From Pegoplata infirma (taxonomy: Eukaryota; Arthropoda; Insecta; Diptera; Anthomyiidae): DNA of 64,000 bases. Shown in pieces: positions 46,831-59,220 of this stretch. How positions within the stretch are numbered: the stretch's first letter is position 1; the number at the start of each line of letters is the position of its first letter. The notes beneath the pieces are model-generated. The model was not told the origin of the DNA, ran no database searches, and worked only from the letters and a program-made list of their open reading frames with translations. The position numbers and the translations under genes are program-made. The stretch spans positions 234,334,023-234,398,022 of the forward strand of contig OY992536.1 in assembly GCA_963921195.1 (NCBI GenBank), in the 5' to 3' direction.

Positions 46831-49009
46831 TATTTTACATTTAGGAGGGTATAAAAGATTCGGCACAGCCGAATATAACACTCTCACTTATTTTTCTAGA
46901 CAAACATTGACCTTACATTTCATCATATTGATGTAAATGTTCATCAATATGAAGAAGCGTTTGCTTAAGTGTATAGAAAAGTGTATTATAGTCTTATTTG
47001 TTGTAAGTCATTTTCTATCTCTGATTCTGAGGCCCTTTTGTACGAAAAATATCTCAATTGCCAGCATTGTTTGTTCTTCTGTTAATTTTTCAATAATACA
47101 ATTTCATTTTAATTCATAAATTTCATTTTTACAAAATAAATTAAATATTTTTACCACATTTTGTTCTTAACATTTTACAAATTGGTTGACCCATTTCATT
47201 TTTGTATAACAAATTGCATGCAATTTATAAACCTAAAAATCTTAAATAAATTTTTAATATAATAATTTTGGTTTTCCACAAGAAAAAAACAAAACACAAG
47301 ATGAAGAAAATTGTATAAAACTTTCTTTTCTTAATGAAATTAACATTTTTAACAGGGCACCAACAAAAATAACAAAAACGAAAGCAAAAAAAAAACTTTC
47401 AAATTCATTTATAAATACTTTTTTTTTTGTGAAACTTTTCAGAACAAATTATCCTTTTCCACTACAAAAACAAAAGAAACAATTGACTTTTATATTTTTG
47501 TAAAATGTGGCGTCAATGCGTCAACCATTAACAACAAATGTCGAAGTCAGTCATAAGTTTTACAACAAGGGACTTGTTTTATATAATGGACATTATACAA
47601 ACAGATTTGAAATGAATGATTTCTTTAATTGAAAGAAGTTTGTAAAAAAAATTTAAGAAAAAAAAAGTTTTCTCTAAAAAAAAAATAGTTAGGTAAATAT
47701 ACTTATCTATAAGTAATCTAACTGAAGTATCTTAGAAACTTTTCTATAGAAAAAAAAATCTTTTATAATTTTTAACGAATTTAAATAAAAAAATATAAAA
47801 AATTTGTTTGCGAAAGTTCAAAAATTTTGTTTGAACGATTTTTTTTAATTTTGTTTTAAATAAGTTCACTTAGAACATGACGGTCATTTGTGTAGAAATC
47901 AGTAGTTGTTTTTTTTCAACTACAATTTCAGTTGTTTTTTGTGAATAATCTCAAACAACTATTTTTTATAGTCATTTTGAAAAATAAATACAAAAAATTA
48001 CTACATTGTAGTAACAGTTGTTTTATGTAGTTGTTTTTAGTCTATAAAAAACTTTCAATTTTCTAGAAATCTTTAGAAAAACGGATATGTTAAACAAGTC
48101 GAAAGTGTCAGATTCGTTAGGAATTATTTCCAAATAATTTTAACCATTTTTGACGTTAAGACATTTTTTTTTTTGTTAATCAAAAAAATTCAGACAATTT
48201 GAGTTACAGTAAAAACAACTGTCATTTGAAGTTTTATTTTTCCCCCCCTTTTTTGTAGTTGTTAATCAATAGTTGAAAACTATAACAATTCTTGGTTGAT
48301 TTTACCGTAAAATGTAGTGGACGTCTAAACAAAAACAAATGTAGTTGTTTCAACTGTCTTTTGTAGTGGAATCTACTGCCACAATTTTTTTGAGTGTAAA
48401 GTTGTCTGAGCCATTTACCCCAATTTTATAAATTAACTTTTAAATTAACAATACATTCCTTTAAATTTCTCTTTCAAACTAATACCAAACACACATTAAC
48501 ACAATTGCTGTTTGTATGTAAGCCATATACCATCATGGCCTCTTGAGCTTTTGGAACAATGTATAGAGTGTAGCTCTTAGCTTGATTTTAAATAAATTAA
48601 GTCAATAAAACATGGTAGAAAAGTTTACCCCTTTTTCTATTTGTATGTGTGTGTGTGTGTGCTTGGTTATCAAACTAACGGTATAACAGCTAACTAACAT
48701 AACAACAACAGCAACGGGAAAAAAAGAAAAATTATGAAAAAAATATTTCCTGTTAAAGCGCCGAACAGCAAACGAAATGAAACACAGAGCTGTAATGAAA
48801 GTGTTTTCTTCGTTCACTTATATTCTCAGAAGTTTTTGTGAGTGTGTGTGTCAGTGAGTAAGTGTGTATTGACAGGACTTTAAGCTGTTAAGCGGATGAC
48901 AAAGTTTTCTGTTACTTTGTGAAAAAGTATATGTGTTTGGTTTTATTTTTCTCTTTGTGATTGTATAAGTCGGAGATGATGGGGTGATGTTTGAAATATA
49001 TTTTGCTAA
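46831..49009. other. No gene; minor repeats only
   Basis: A small HINE-like end (GGAGGGTATAAAAGATTCGG) at 46841-46893. Repeated GTTGTTT/AACAACT phrases at 47905-48365, ending in TTTTTTTGAGTG before TA (about 48386-48398), suggest a disrupted CACTCAAA-type element. (GT)n runs at about 48645-48662 and 48838-48870. Open frames are short and without domains. Confidence 0.5.
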
Positions 49010-51637
49010 AGAAATAAATTTTCTAAACAAAATATCTCAGATTTTGAGATATTTAAAAAATCTCAGACTCTGAGACATTTTTAATTAGATTCAAAGATTT
49101 TTTCTATATAGAAATTCTGAGATATTTTTTCTATTTAGAATAAGTCTTAGATTATGAGAAATTTTTTCTATTTAAAATAAGTCTCAGATTATGAGAAATT
49201 TTTTTCTGTATAGAAAAAGTCTCAGATTCAGAGACATTTTTTCTATAAAGAAAAAGTATCAGATTTCGACAAATTTTTTCTAGAAAAAGTCATAGAGTCT
49301 CCCGATACCGAGACATTTTTTCTCAGATTCTGAAAAATGTTTTGTATATAGAAATGTATTTGATTCTAAGAAATTTTCTCTATATAGAAAAAGTCTCAGA
49401 TTCTGAGACATTTTTTCTATATAGAAAAAGTCTCAGATTCTGAGACATTTTTTCTATATGAAAAGCCTCAGATTCTAAGATATATTTTCTATATAGAAAA
49501 AGTCTCAGATTCTGAGACATTTTTTCTATATAGAAAAAGTCTCAGATTCTGAGAAATTTTTTCTATATAGAAAAAGTCTCAGATTCTGAAACATTTTTTC
49601 TATATAGAAAAAGTCTCAGATTCTGAGACATTTTTTCTATATAGAAAAATTCTCAGATTCTGAGACATTTTTTCTATATAGAAAAAGTCTCAGATTCTGA
49701 GACATTTTTTCTATATAGAAAAAGTCTCAGATTCTGAGACATTTTTTCTATATAGAAAAAGTCTCAGATTCTGAGACATTTTTTCTATATAGAAAAAGTC
49801 TCAGATTCTGAGACATTTTTTCTATATAGAAAAAGTCTCAGATTCTGAGACAATTTTTCTATATAGAAAAAGTCTCAGATTCTGAGACAATTTTTCTATA
49901 TAGAAAAAGTCTCAGATTCTGAGACAATTTTTCTATATAGAAAAAGTCTCAGATTCTGAGACAATTTTTCTATATAGAAAAAGTCTCAGATTCTGAGACA
50001 ATTTTTCTATATAGAAAAAGTCTCAGATTCTGAGACAATTTTTCTATATAGAAAAAGTCTCAGATTCTGAGACAATTTTTCTATATAGAAAAAGTCTCAG
50101 ATTCTGAGACAATTTTTCTATATAGAAAAAGTCTCAGATTCTGAGACAATTTTTCTATATAGAAAAAGTCTCAGATTCTGAGACAATTTTTCTATATAGA
50201 AAAAGTCTCAGATTCTGAGACAATTTTTCTATATAGAAAAAGTCTCAGATTCTGAGACAATTTTTCTATATAGAAAAAGTCTCAGATTCTGAGACAATTT
50301 TTCTATATAGAAAAAGTCTCAGATTCTGAGACAATTTTTCTATATAGAAAAAGTCTCAGATTCTGAGACAATTTTTCTATATAGAAAAAGTCTCAGATTC
50401 TGAGACAATTTTTCTATATAGAAAAAGTCTCAGATTCTGAGACATTTTTTCTATATAGAAAAAGTCTCAGATTCTGAGACATTTTTTCTATATAGAAAAA
50501 GTCTCAGATTCTGAGACATTTTTTCTATATAGAAAAAGTCTCAGATTCTGAGACATTTTTTCTATATAGAAAAAGTCTCAGATTCTGAGACATTTTTTTC
50601 TATATAGAAAAAGTCTCAGATTCTGAGACATTTTTTCTATATAGAAAAAGTCTCAGATTCTGAGACATTTTTTCTATATAGAAAAAGTCTCAGATTCTGA
50701 GACATTTTTTCTATATAGAAAAAGTCTCTGATTCAAAAAACTTTTTTCTGTATAGAAAATGTCTCAGATTCTGAGAAATTTTTTCTATATAGAAAAAGTC
50801 TCAGATTCTGAGATATTTTTTCCTTATAAAAAATGCATATAGAAAAAGTCTCAGATTCTGAGACATTTTTTCTATATAGAAAAAGTCTCAGATTCTGAGA
50901 CATTTTTTCTATATAGAAAAAGTCTCAGATTCTGAGACATTTTTTCTATATAGAAAAAGTCTCAGATTCTGAGACATTTTTTCTATATAGAAAAAGTCTC
51001 AGATTCTGAGACATTTTTTCTATATAGAAAAAGTCTCAGATTCTGAGACATTTTTTCTATATAGAAAAAGTCTCAGATTCTGAGACATTTTTTCTATATA
51101 GAAAAAGTCTCAGATTCTGAGACATTTTTTCTATATAGAAAAAGTCTCAGATTCTGAGACATTTTTTCTATATAGAAAAAGTCTCAGATTCTGAGACATT
51201 TTTTCTATATAGAAAAAGTCTCAGATTCTGAGACATTTTTTCTATATAGAAAAAGTCTTAGATTCTGAGACATTTTTTCTATATAGAAAAAGTATCAGAT
51301 TCTGAGACACTTTTTCTGTATTGAAAAAATCTCAGATTCTGAGTAATTTTTTCTATATAGAAAAAGTCTCAGATTCTGAGGTATTTTTTCTATATAGAAA
51401 AAGTGTCAGATTCTAAAAGATTTTTTCTATATAGAAAAATTCTCAGATTGTGGGACATTTTTTCTATATAGAAAAAGTCTCAGATTCTGAGACATTTTTT
51501 CTATATAGAAAAAGTATCAGATTCTGAAACATTTTTCCTTTATAGAAAAAGTCTCAGCTTCTGAGACATTTTTTCTTTATTCTATTTCTATTAGATTTTG
51601 AGAATTTTTTTATATAGATTCAGAGAATTATTTTCTA
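49010..51637. repeat. 37-bp satellite array (TA-expanded relative of the 35-bp satellite)
   Basis: Units contain GTCTCAGATTCTGAGAC and TTTTTCTATATAGAAAAA; the extra TA lengthens the unit from 35 to 37 bp. There are about 70 units, and the middle is nearly identical. About 16 consecutive units (49845-50440) carry GAGACAATTTTTC instead of GAGACATTTTTTC, a local homogenisation block. The edges are degenerate. No CACTCAC ends or GGTTG blocks were found beside this array. Confidence 0.95.
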
Positions 51638-53610
51638 CTAGCTGGCCCGGTCCGCGTTGCTGGCCCAAATATAAGATCAGTGTTATATTTCATCTCGCTT
51701 CCAATATATAGCCCTGCAAAAAATGTAATGAATTTCTTGGCTTACAAAGATTTGTGGGAATAGTTTTTAAGGACCCGATTAGGCAGATAATCATCTTCAA
51801 ATTATATTTTAAGAACAAAAAAATAACCATGTCTTCGACTTTACGACCTGTACAAATTTAAAACTTCTTTAGTATCATTATGAACAACACAACAATGAAT
51901 TACGCATATCCTTCTCACTGTGAGCTATCGTCTTGAGTTCAAACAACCCTTTACAGTTTTCCCGAATTTTCCATTTTTTCGGGACACTTTTCTCATTTAT
52001 ATTTCCTTAAAAACCTAATTAGAACTATTATTAACATAAAAAAATCGGTCCGGTCATTAGTAGTCGACTTATTTAGACAAAAGTTGGCGTTAAAATTTGT
52101 GTGGTAAGTTAAACTTGATTTGGACCAAGTTTATGGGGAACCTATTAAGAAATATTTTTTTTAATAGATCGAGTTGGAGTAAAAATTAATTTTAGATATA
52201 TCAAAAAAAAGTTGTCGAGGAGAATTTTTCTTTCCGCCCAATTATATGGACTATAACGAATATTTAAAACAAAAAAATAGCCAAAGCGGTCCAGGCGTTC
52301 TCAAGTGTTGCAAATTTTAAGGTTATTGAAAAATGTGGGCTTTGAAGTGTGGTAGTACAATAATTATTTTAGTAAAATCCTTACTTGGGCTATAATGATC
52401 ATTAAAGGAAAAAATTATCAAATCAGATCATTCGCTCTCCGATCTTAGATTTATTGAAAAAAGTGGGAGTGGACAATTTTTCTTTCCGTAAAAACCGTTG
52501 TTGTGCTATCACGAATGTCAACAAATAGCCAAATTGGCCCTGTCGTTCTTCCGTTTTAGATGTATCGAAATAAAAATGGGCGTGAACAATTTTTATTTCC
52601 GTTTAAACCTAAGTTGGACTATGGCGACCCGATTTTAGATATATCGAAAAAAGGAGATGTAAAAGTGGGAGTGATTAATTTGTTTTCCGAAAAAATCTAA
52701 GACGAACATTAAAAAAATAAGATGAACATTTAAAAAAAAAATATTATCCAAATCGGTCAGTTCTCAAGTGATCCGATTACCAACGAACTACATTTGATTT
52801 TTATTTATATTTTATTATTCTATATTTTATTTTTCTATAGAGCAGTTTTTATATACATCGAAAACATCATTCCTTAAAGTAAAAACCTTATTTGAATTAA
52901 ACCAACTCGGTCCCTCCATTCAAAAGTAGGCGTAGAAATAGAAAATTGTTATTTCCAAAAAACCTTAGTTGGAATATGACGCACATTAAAAACAAAAATA
53001 GACAAATTGACTCAGCCATTCCATGATTTAAAATATATATATTGGCAAAAGTGAGCGTAAAAGTAGGCGTGGACAATTTTTCTTTTCTTAAGAATCATTG
53101 GCGGACTATAACCGTTATAGTTTTTTCGATACATAAAAAAAGTGGGCGTGGGAAATTTTACTATCCGTTAAAACCCTAGTTGAATTATGATGAAAATTTT
53201 CAACAAAAATTAGCCAAAGTGGGTGAGGTCAAGTTCTTTTTAACGTAAAAACCAAAGTTGGAATATGATTAAAAATTCATTTAAAAAAATTTAGACAAAT
53301 CGGTCCAGCTGCTTTCAGATTTTAGATAAATTGAAAAAGTGGGCGTGGTTGATTTTTCTTTCACTAAAAACTTATATTGGATTGCTACGAACATTTTAAT
53401 ACAAAAATACCCAAATCGGTGCAGCCGTTTTCCGATTCTAGATAAATTGAAAAAAGTGGGCGTAAAAGTGGGCGTGGTCAATTTTTCTTTACGTAAAAAC
53501 CTAAGTTGGACTATGACGAACATTTCAAAAAAAAAATTGTGCAAATCGGTCCAGCCGTTCTCAACTGATGCGGTTACCAACGAACGACAATTGATTTTTA
53601 TTTATATAGA
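51638..53610 (-). mobile_element. Helitron, non-autonomous, precisely inserted in the satellite
   Basis: On the minus strand the 5' end is TCTATATAAATAAAAATCAA (from 53610) and the 3' end is CCGGGCCAGCTAG (51638). The host bases are A and T with no duplication, as known for Helitrons. Removing the element rejoins TTTTCTA and TATAGAAAAAG into a normal satellite unit. The body has repeats with 'AGTGGGCGTGG', 'AAATCGGTCCAGC(C/T)GTT' and 'TTGGACTATGACGAAC'. No Rep/helicase frame; short frames at 53281-53665 are repeat artefacts. Confidence 0.8.
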
Positions 53611-54410
53611 TATAGAAAAAGTCTCAGATTCTGAAAATTTTGGTTGTGGATTTAGTTTGGCTTAAGATCATAAGTTAAAGAAAAGTATTGTTAAATAAAA
53701 ACACTGTTTTTAATTTTTCATAGAATATTTGTTTATTTTCCAATATTTCCGTCAAACATCAGTGACCATCATCAGGGATTTCTAAATATGAAAGTTTTTT
53801 TTTCTGTGAGTTAAAAAATCTCTTAGCTGGTGTCTTAGTTTTTGTCAAAAAATTTTGTTTTACAGAAAGAGGCTCAAATTCTGAAAAATTTTTTCTATAT
53901 AGAAAGTGTCTGAGATTCTGAGACAATTTTTCAGATTCTTAGACATTTTTTTATAAAGAAAATGTCTCAGATTCTGAGAAATTTTTGCCATAACAAAAAA
54001 TTCGCCGATTCTGAGACTCTCAGATTTTAAGACATTTTTTCTATTAAGAAAAAATCTCTTTTTCTAAGATTCTGAGACTCTTTCTTATAAAGAATAAGTC
54101 TCAGATTCTGAGAGAATCATTTTTTCTATATAAAAAAAGTCTGAAATTCTGAAACATTTTTCTTATAAACATGAAGTCTCAGATTCTGAGACATTTTTTC
54201 GGAAGAGCAAAAGTTTCAGATTGTGAGATATTTTTTATAATGAAAAAGTCTTAGATTCCTGAGACATTTTTTCTATATTGAAAAAGACTCAGATTCTGAA
54301 ACATTTTTTCTACATAAAAAAGTCTCAGATTTTGAATAAGTTTTCCTACATAAAAAAAGTCTTAGATTCTGAAAAAATTTTTCTATTCAGAATAACTCTC
54401 AGATTTAAAG
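53611..54410. repeat. Degenerate continuation of the 37-bp satellite
   Basis: One clean unit directly after the Helitron (53611-53638), a non-satellite insert of about 220 bp (53640-53860, containing GTGACCATCATCAGGG), then eroded units to about 54410. Confidence 0.85.
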
Positions 54411-55533
54411 TGAATCATTATTTATTTATTTTTTATCTTAAACCTCTCAGTCCTTATGGTCTCTCCACTTTCCCCTTCTAGCAGTGTTTTCATTTAATTT
54501 TAATAAAAGTTTTAAATATAAATTTAATTTAAAATCTTTTACAAATACAAGGCTGGGTGTGTATGAAACAAAAAAATGTTCTTGATAATGTTCAGAAAAG
54601 TTTAATATAAACTCGTCATAGTATTTTATTTGGCCGAAACGTTTACTGTTAGTTTTTTTTTTTTTTTTTTCTTTTGCAACTTCCTTTCAGTTGAAAGTTT
54701 TGAATTTAAAAATTTTCCAGTAATTACTTTTGTTTGGCTAAATAATTAATTCATTTTATTCATATCTTTGTTTATTTTGTTGAAATTTGGCAAAATTATA
54801 AAAAAGTTTTTTTTTGTTTTTGTTTAAGTAAATACATACAAAATGTTTAATTTGTTAAATAAATAAAATTTTGAATGTTAAATAAAATATTTTTAAATTT
54901 ATTTGTGTATTTAGTAAAATTTTATTTAATTTATTGCTTTGTTGATTTATTTAAAATGAATTTAAATACATATGTATCGCTAAGATTATTTTTAAATATA
55001 TTTGGACACGTACTTACAATTAGACCATTTGGTTTGTGTCATCGATAATGAACTTTAATTTAAAAATTTTCTTAAAAAAATAAATACTGAAGTGTTTTAA
55101 AAAAATCAATTTTTATCCGAAATTTTAAAAATTTAGAACCACCAGCAAAACGTAGATTACTAAATAAGGTATAAAATAAGGTAAAAGATTGCTTATTTTA
55201 TAAATTTCAGCATTGATGATTTAACAGGGGATGAGACTCAAAGTAATGCCACAACATTATGACAAAGAATACCAGTAAGGTATAAAATAATTGATCAAAG
55301 TTATAGCAAAGCATACGAGTAAGGTATAAAATATAGCATACCAGGACATAATATATAAGGTGTTACGAGTAGTGAGTAAGTAATTTTGTATTAAATTTAC
55401 TCACGTGATTGTAAGTGAGTGTAAGTAGATAAGATATGCTCGTGAGTGAGTGTGTGTCATTAGAAAATTCCTGTCGTCAGCCCATCTCTTGTTTAAACTT
55501 ATGCTTTTTTTATAAAATATTTATTTTTATGTT
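54411..55533. other. AT-rich stretch with no gene
   Basis: No satellite or element recognised. A GTGAGTG-rich patch lies at about 55365-55460 and AAGGTATAAAATA occurs three times (55168-55330). No coding frame. Confidence 0.5.
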
Positions 55534-55983
55534 CACAGAAAAAAAAAATTCATGTACGGAATGATTTTTGTCATACTCTGTATGAGTTTAACATGACTTT
55601 TTTTTCCCAGAACTTTTTTATTAATTGTATTAATTTGTTCATACATATTATGAACAAATTCTTGACGATTTTTGTGTACAATTTTTGCAATTTCTTGTAA
55701 TTTATTTGAAATTTGGTCGATTATATTATTAACAACACAAACTTGAGATAATTTCCCATCATAGAATATGTTTTTTATTAGGTTTTTTTACACATTTGTT
55801 GCAAACTTACAATATAAATAACATATAAACTAAATAATCCCATTTATTCGCGTAATCGCCAGCAGCAACTTCTGGAGACATAGTTTTAACCTTTTACTCA
55901 TTGGCCATATTCCGAAATGTGTGGCAGAAGACAAATAGCCATTGATTTGATGCCTTTAGGCCATTAATTTGGATAATACCTAA

Positions 55984-57764
55984 CACGGTGAGCCTCAGCG
56001 ATGTTCAGGTTGAACTTTAGTGTCGACGAAAAGTGTAAATGCAGTTCGATTTCTACATGATTAGTTGTCACAAAACTGTTTTCAGCGAAATCGTAGCTTA
56101 TCGCATTCGCGAGATATCGCGAAATTAGTGATTTTATATTTTAAAAAATTTTGATATTGAAGTTTTTTAAATATTTTCAAAAACTGAGTATACAGTTTTC
56201 ATTGTACTTATTTTAAGGTCACAAAACAGTAAACATCGAAATCCTATCTTCTTTAGTTCGCGAGAAATCGCGAAATAACTTTTTTGTCAATTTTTGTTTT
56301 TCAACTTTTTCTAGGTTTTTTTCAAATGTTGTGGAAAGCTGATATGCACTTTAATGTGTACGTGATCGAAGGTCATAAGGGTGTTGACATCAAAGTTGTA
56401 GGTGTACACTGTCGCAAGATATCGCGGAATTATTTATATATTTTTTATTTTTTTTTTTATTTTTCAATTTTGCATGTTCTTTTGAAATGGTGTAAAAACG
56501 TGGTATGCGTTTTTATTTGTACATGATAAAAAGACATTAAACTGCTAACACAAAAGTCCTATGTGGTCAATTCTTTAAGGAATCGCAAAGTTAATATAAA
56601 TAATAATATTACAATACAAAATAAATGAAAAAAAAATTGAAAAATTTTTCGCGATTTTTCGCGATTTTTCGCGAAAATTAGCGTCAATATATAGATTTCA
56701 GCAGTTTTACCACCTTCAGTTACGGGCAATTAAACTGCATACCATATACTTGTCGTTACTTAATTTTTTATTTTTTTTTGATACCAAAGAAAAAAAAGTA
56801 ATTTATAATAAAAGCTCGTACAGTAATTTTGCGATTTCTCGGGAAATTGATCGTCTATAATTTTTATGCTTGCAGTTTTGTCACCTCTAATAACCTCGAA
56901 TTCAAACTGCATACCACATTTTTGTCGTTAATTGAAGTATATGTTTTTACAGACCACAAATAACACAAATTAATGAATAAATAGTAGATAAGCGAGTTTT
57001 TTTGCGATATCTCGAAGAATTAAGCAGCTAGAATTTAAATGTTAACAGCCTTATGACCTTTGATCAATAGCAAGTCAAACTGCATTTCGTGTTTTTCAGC
57101 AATGTTAAAGAAACTTCTTTTATTAATCAAAACAAGAAATACCCCCAAAAAGCTGTTTTTCGCTATTTCTCGCGAAAGTGAGCAGCTATAATTTTTTTGG
57201 GGGCAGTTTTAATTTCTTCCAGCATGTTCAAATCAAACTGCTTACCCCTTTTTTTTATCATTTCTAAAGAACCGGGTTTAAAATATAATAAAAAAAAAAA
57301 ATATATATATATAATTACGCGATATCTCGCGAAATTTAGCACCTACAATTTTGATGTCAACAGCTGTGTGACATTTGATCAACCACAAGTAAAACTGCAT
57401 ACCATGTTTTTATGAAATTTTAAAAAATCATATATGAAGATAAAAACAAAAATAAAAACAGCAAAAAAGTAATTTCGCGATTTCTCGCGAAATTGAGAAG
57501 ATATGATTTCGCTGTTAACTGTGTTGTGACATGCAAATAAATACAATTAAAACCGCATACCCAGTTTTTGAAGATATTTAAAAAACTTCATTGTCAAAAT
57601 TTTAGAAAATACAAAAACACTAATTTCGCGATATCTCGCGAATGCGATCAGCTACGATTTCGCTGTTAACAGTTTTGTGACATTTATTCATGTAGAAATC
57701 GAACTGTGCTTACACTTTTCGTCGACACTAAAGTTCAACCTGAACATCGCTGAGGCTCACCGTG
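55984..57764. mobile_element. CACGGTG-ended foldback with CGCGATATCTCGCG repeats
   Basis: Left end CACGGTGAGCCTCAGCG and right end CGCTGAGGCTCACCGTG; inverted arms extend about 300 bp or more. Flanks are CTAA on both sides (55980-55983 and 57765-57768). Inside are about eleven blocks of a near-palindrome resembling TTTCGCGATATCTCGCGAAA at about 56110, 56255, 56412, 56576, 56655, 56829, 57000, 57159, 57317, 57473 and 57623, about 157 bp apart, with polarity reversing near 56600. No transposase. CAC-type ends with a 4-bp duplication suggest a Chapaev/Transib-like class (inference). Confidence 0.8.
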
Positions 57765-58009
57765 CTAAAAAGAAGTTAAATAAAATGAGCTTGATAAATA
57801 GAGATATACACACAAATTTGTACCAACACATTGCACTTACTTTTTGATCTTCCATGCCAAAAATAAGAGGATTCTTCTTCTAAAAATAAAAGGATTCTCC
57901 TTTTTTTCCAAAACAAAATAAAATATTTTGACATTTTTTTTTATTTCAAACAAACTGATTTTTTTTTTTTTTTGAAAATTTTAAAATTATTGTACACGTA
58001 CATAAATAG

Positions 58010-58652
58010 CATAGATGGGACTAATTAATTAAAGGGACCAATTAATTGATGGTTTAATTACCATTTAATTGATGTCAATTGTAATGAAATTTTTTTCATT
58101 ACCATTGGTTGTATCAATTGTACCAATTAAATTATTTATGAATTTAATTACTAATGAAAATTAAAAAAAAAATAATTACCATTGGTATGTCATCACTTAA
58201 AAAAAATAATTACCATTAGTAAAAGTCGTCACAATATTGTCAAAATCGTTAATATTTGGAAAAATCTGTTGTTTTTTGTTATATGGTGTTTTAGTTTTTC
58301 ACATTTTATAAAGCAAACACACGTTGATTGCCTTTGTATAACACAATATTTGAAATTTTTATTTGCGTTTTGTTTTTTGTCTTTAACATTTTCATATTTT
58401 TTTTTGTAAAAACATACTTTGATGTTTAAATTTTTAACTTTTCAAAAAAAACAAAAATGTGCAAACCAATGGTTTTGAAACCAATTATAATTGGTGTTTT
58501 TCAACAATTGGTGCATTTCATTACCATTAATAATTATTTTTTCAATTAAAAAAATTTAATTACCATTAAATGGTAATGAAAATTTTTTCATTACCATTGA
58601 TATCAACCAATGGTAATTAAATTTCAATGGTAATGAAAAATTCCCATCTATG
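58010..58652. mobile_element. hAT MITE with perfect 8-bp duplication ATAAATAG
   Basis: Ends CATAGATGGGA and TTCCCATCTATG are inverted repeats. ATAAATAG occurs at 58002-58009 and 58653-58660. The interior is built of ACCAATTAAT/ATTACCATT words in both orientations. It is non-coding. The host is the CACAGAA-ended element, whose sequence continues smoothly across the site. Confidence 0.88.
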
Positions 58653-58739
58653 ATAAATAGTATGAATTTGTGCATACATAGTTTGAACTGAAATCAATGA
58701 ACTCAATTCATTCTATTTATGTACAAAATTTGTTCTGTG

Positions 58740-58933
58740 TTAATATAATGCATTATGTATCCAATTATAAGTAATGCATTATTTCAAATTTTGAAATAAT
58801 ACATAATGTAACCAAATATAGTTCATCCATGATTTAATGTTAAGAAATAATAAATATGAAATATATTTTTTCTAATAATCAAGCATTACGTAACAAATTA
58901 TTAGTAAAGCATTATTTTTATACCCTCCACTCT
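58740..58933. other. ATGCATTAT palindromes and a truncated HINE end
   Basis: Repeated AATGCATTAT-type words lie at 58747-58800 and 58890-58915. TTTTATACCCTCCACTCTA at about 58915-58933 is the start of a HINE cut off by the CACGGTG element. Confidence 0.55.
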
Positions 58934-59216
58934 ACACGGTGAGCCTCAGCGACTTCAGTGTCGACGAAAAGTATAAGCGCAGTTCGATTTCTACAAGATT
59001 AAATGTCACAAAACTGTTGACAGCGAAATCGTAGCTGTAGTGTTTCTGTATTTCTTAAAATTTTGACATTGCAGTTTTTTTAAATAGTTTCAAAAACTGA
59101 GTACACAGTTTTAATTGTACTTATTTAAAGGTCACAAAACGGTAAACATCAAAATCCTATCTTCTCTAGTTCGCGAGAAATCGCGAAATAAATAAAATAA
59201 CTACAATTAAAACTGC
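58934..59216 (+). mobile_element. CACGGTG-ended element, truncated by the errantivirus
   Basis: Begins CACGGTGAGCCTCAGCGA and follows the left arm of 55984-57764 (GTCGACGAAAAGTATAA, CGCGAGAAATCGCGAAAT). The AATAAATAAAATAACTAC stretch is followed by the retroviral LTR at 59221. The rest of the element should lie beyond the right edge. Confidence 0.75.
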
Positions 59217-59220
59217 ATAT

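Larger units (their letters stand above)
55534..58739 (+). mobile_element. CACAGAA-ended TIR element carrying two nested insertions
   Basis: Starts CACAGAAAAAAAAAATTCAT and ends GTACAAAATTTGTTCTGTG, matching both ends of 38855-39605. Subtracting the foldback (55984-57764) and the hAT MITE (58010-58652) leaves about 0.78 kb, close to the 0.75 kb of the intact copy. The two insertions are therefore later events within one older element. Confidence 0.7.

Noticed and set aside
53281..53665. 99- and 108-codon overlapping frames on opposite strands
   Set aside because: Both lie in the internal repeats of the Helitron and mirror its repeat unit.
55984..57764. A true recombination-signal (RSS) pair
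   Set aside because: The CACGGTG end resembles an RSS heptamer, but no nonamer at a 12- or 23-bp spacing was recognised and the flank is 4 bp, not 5.
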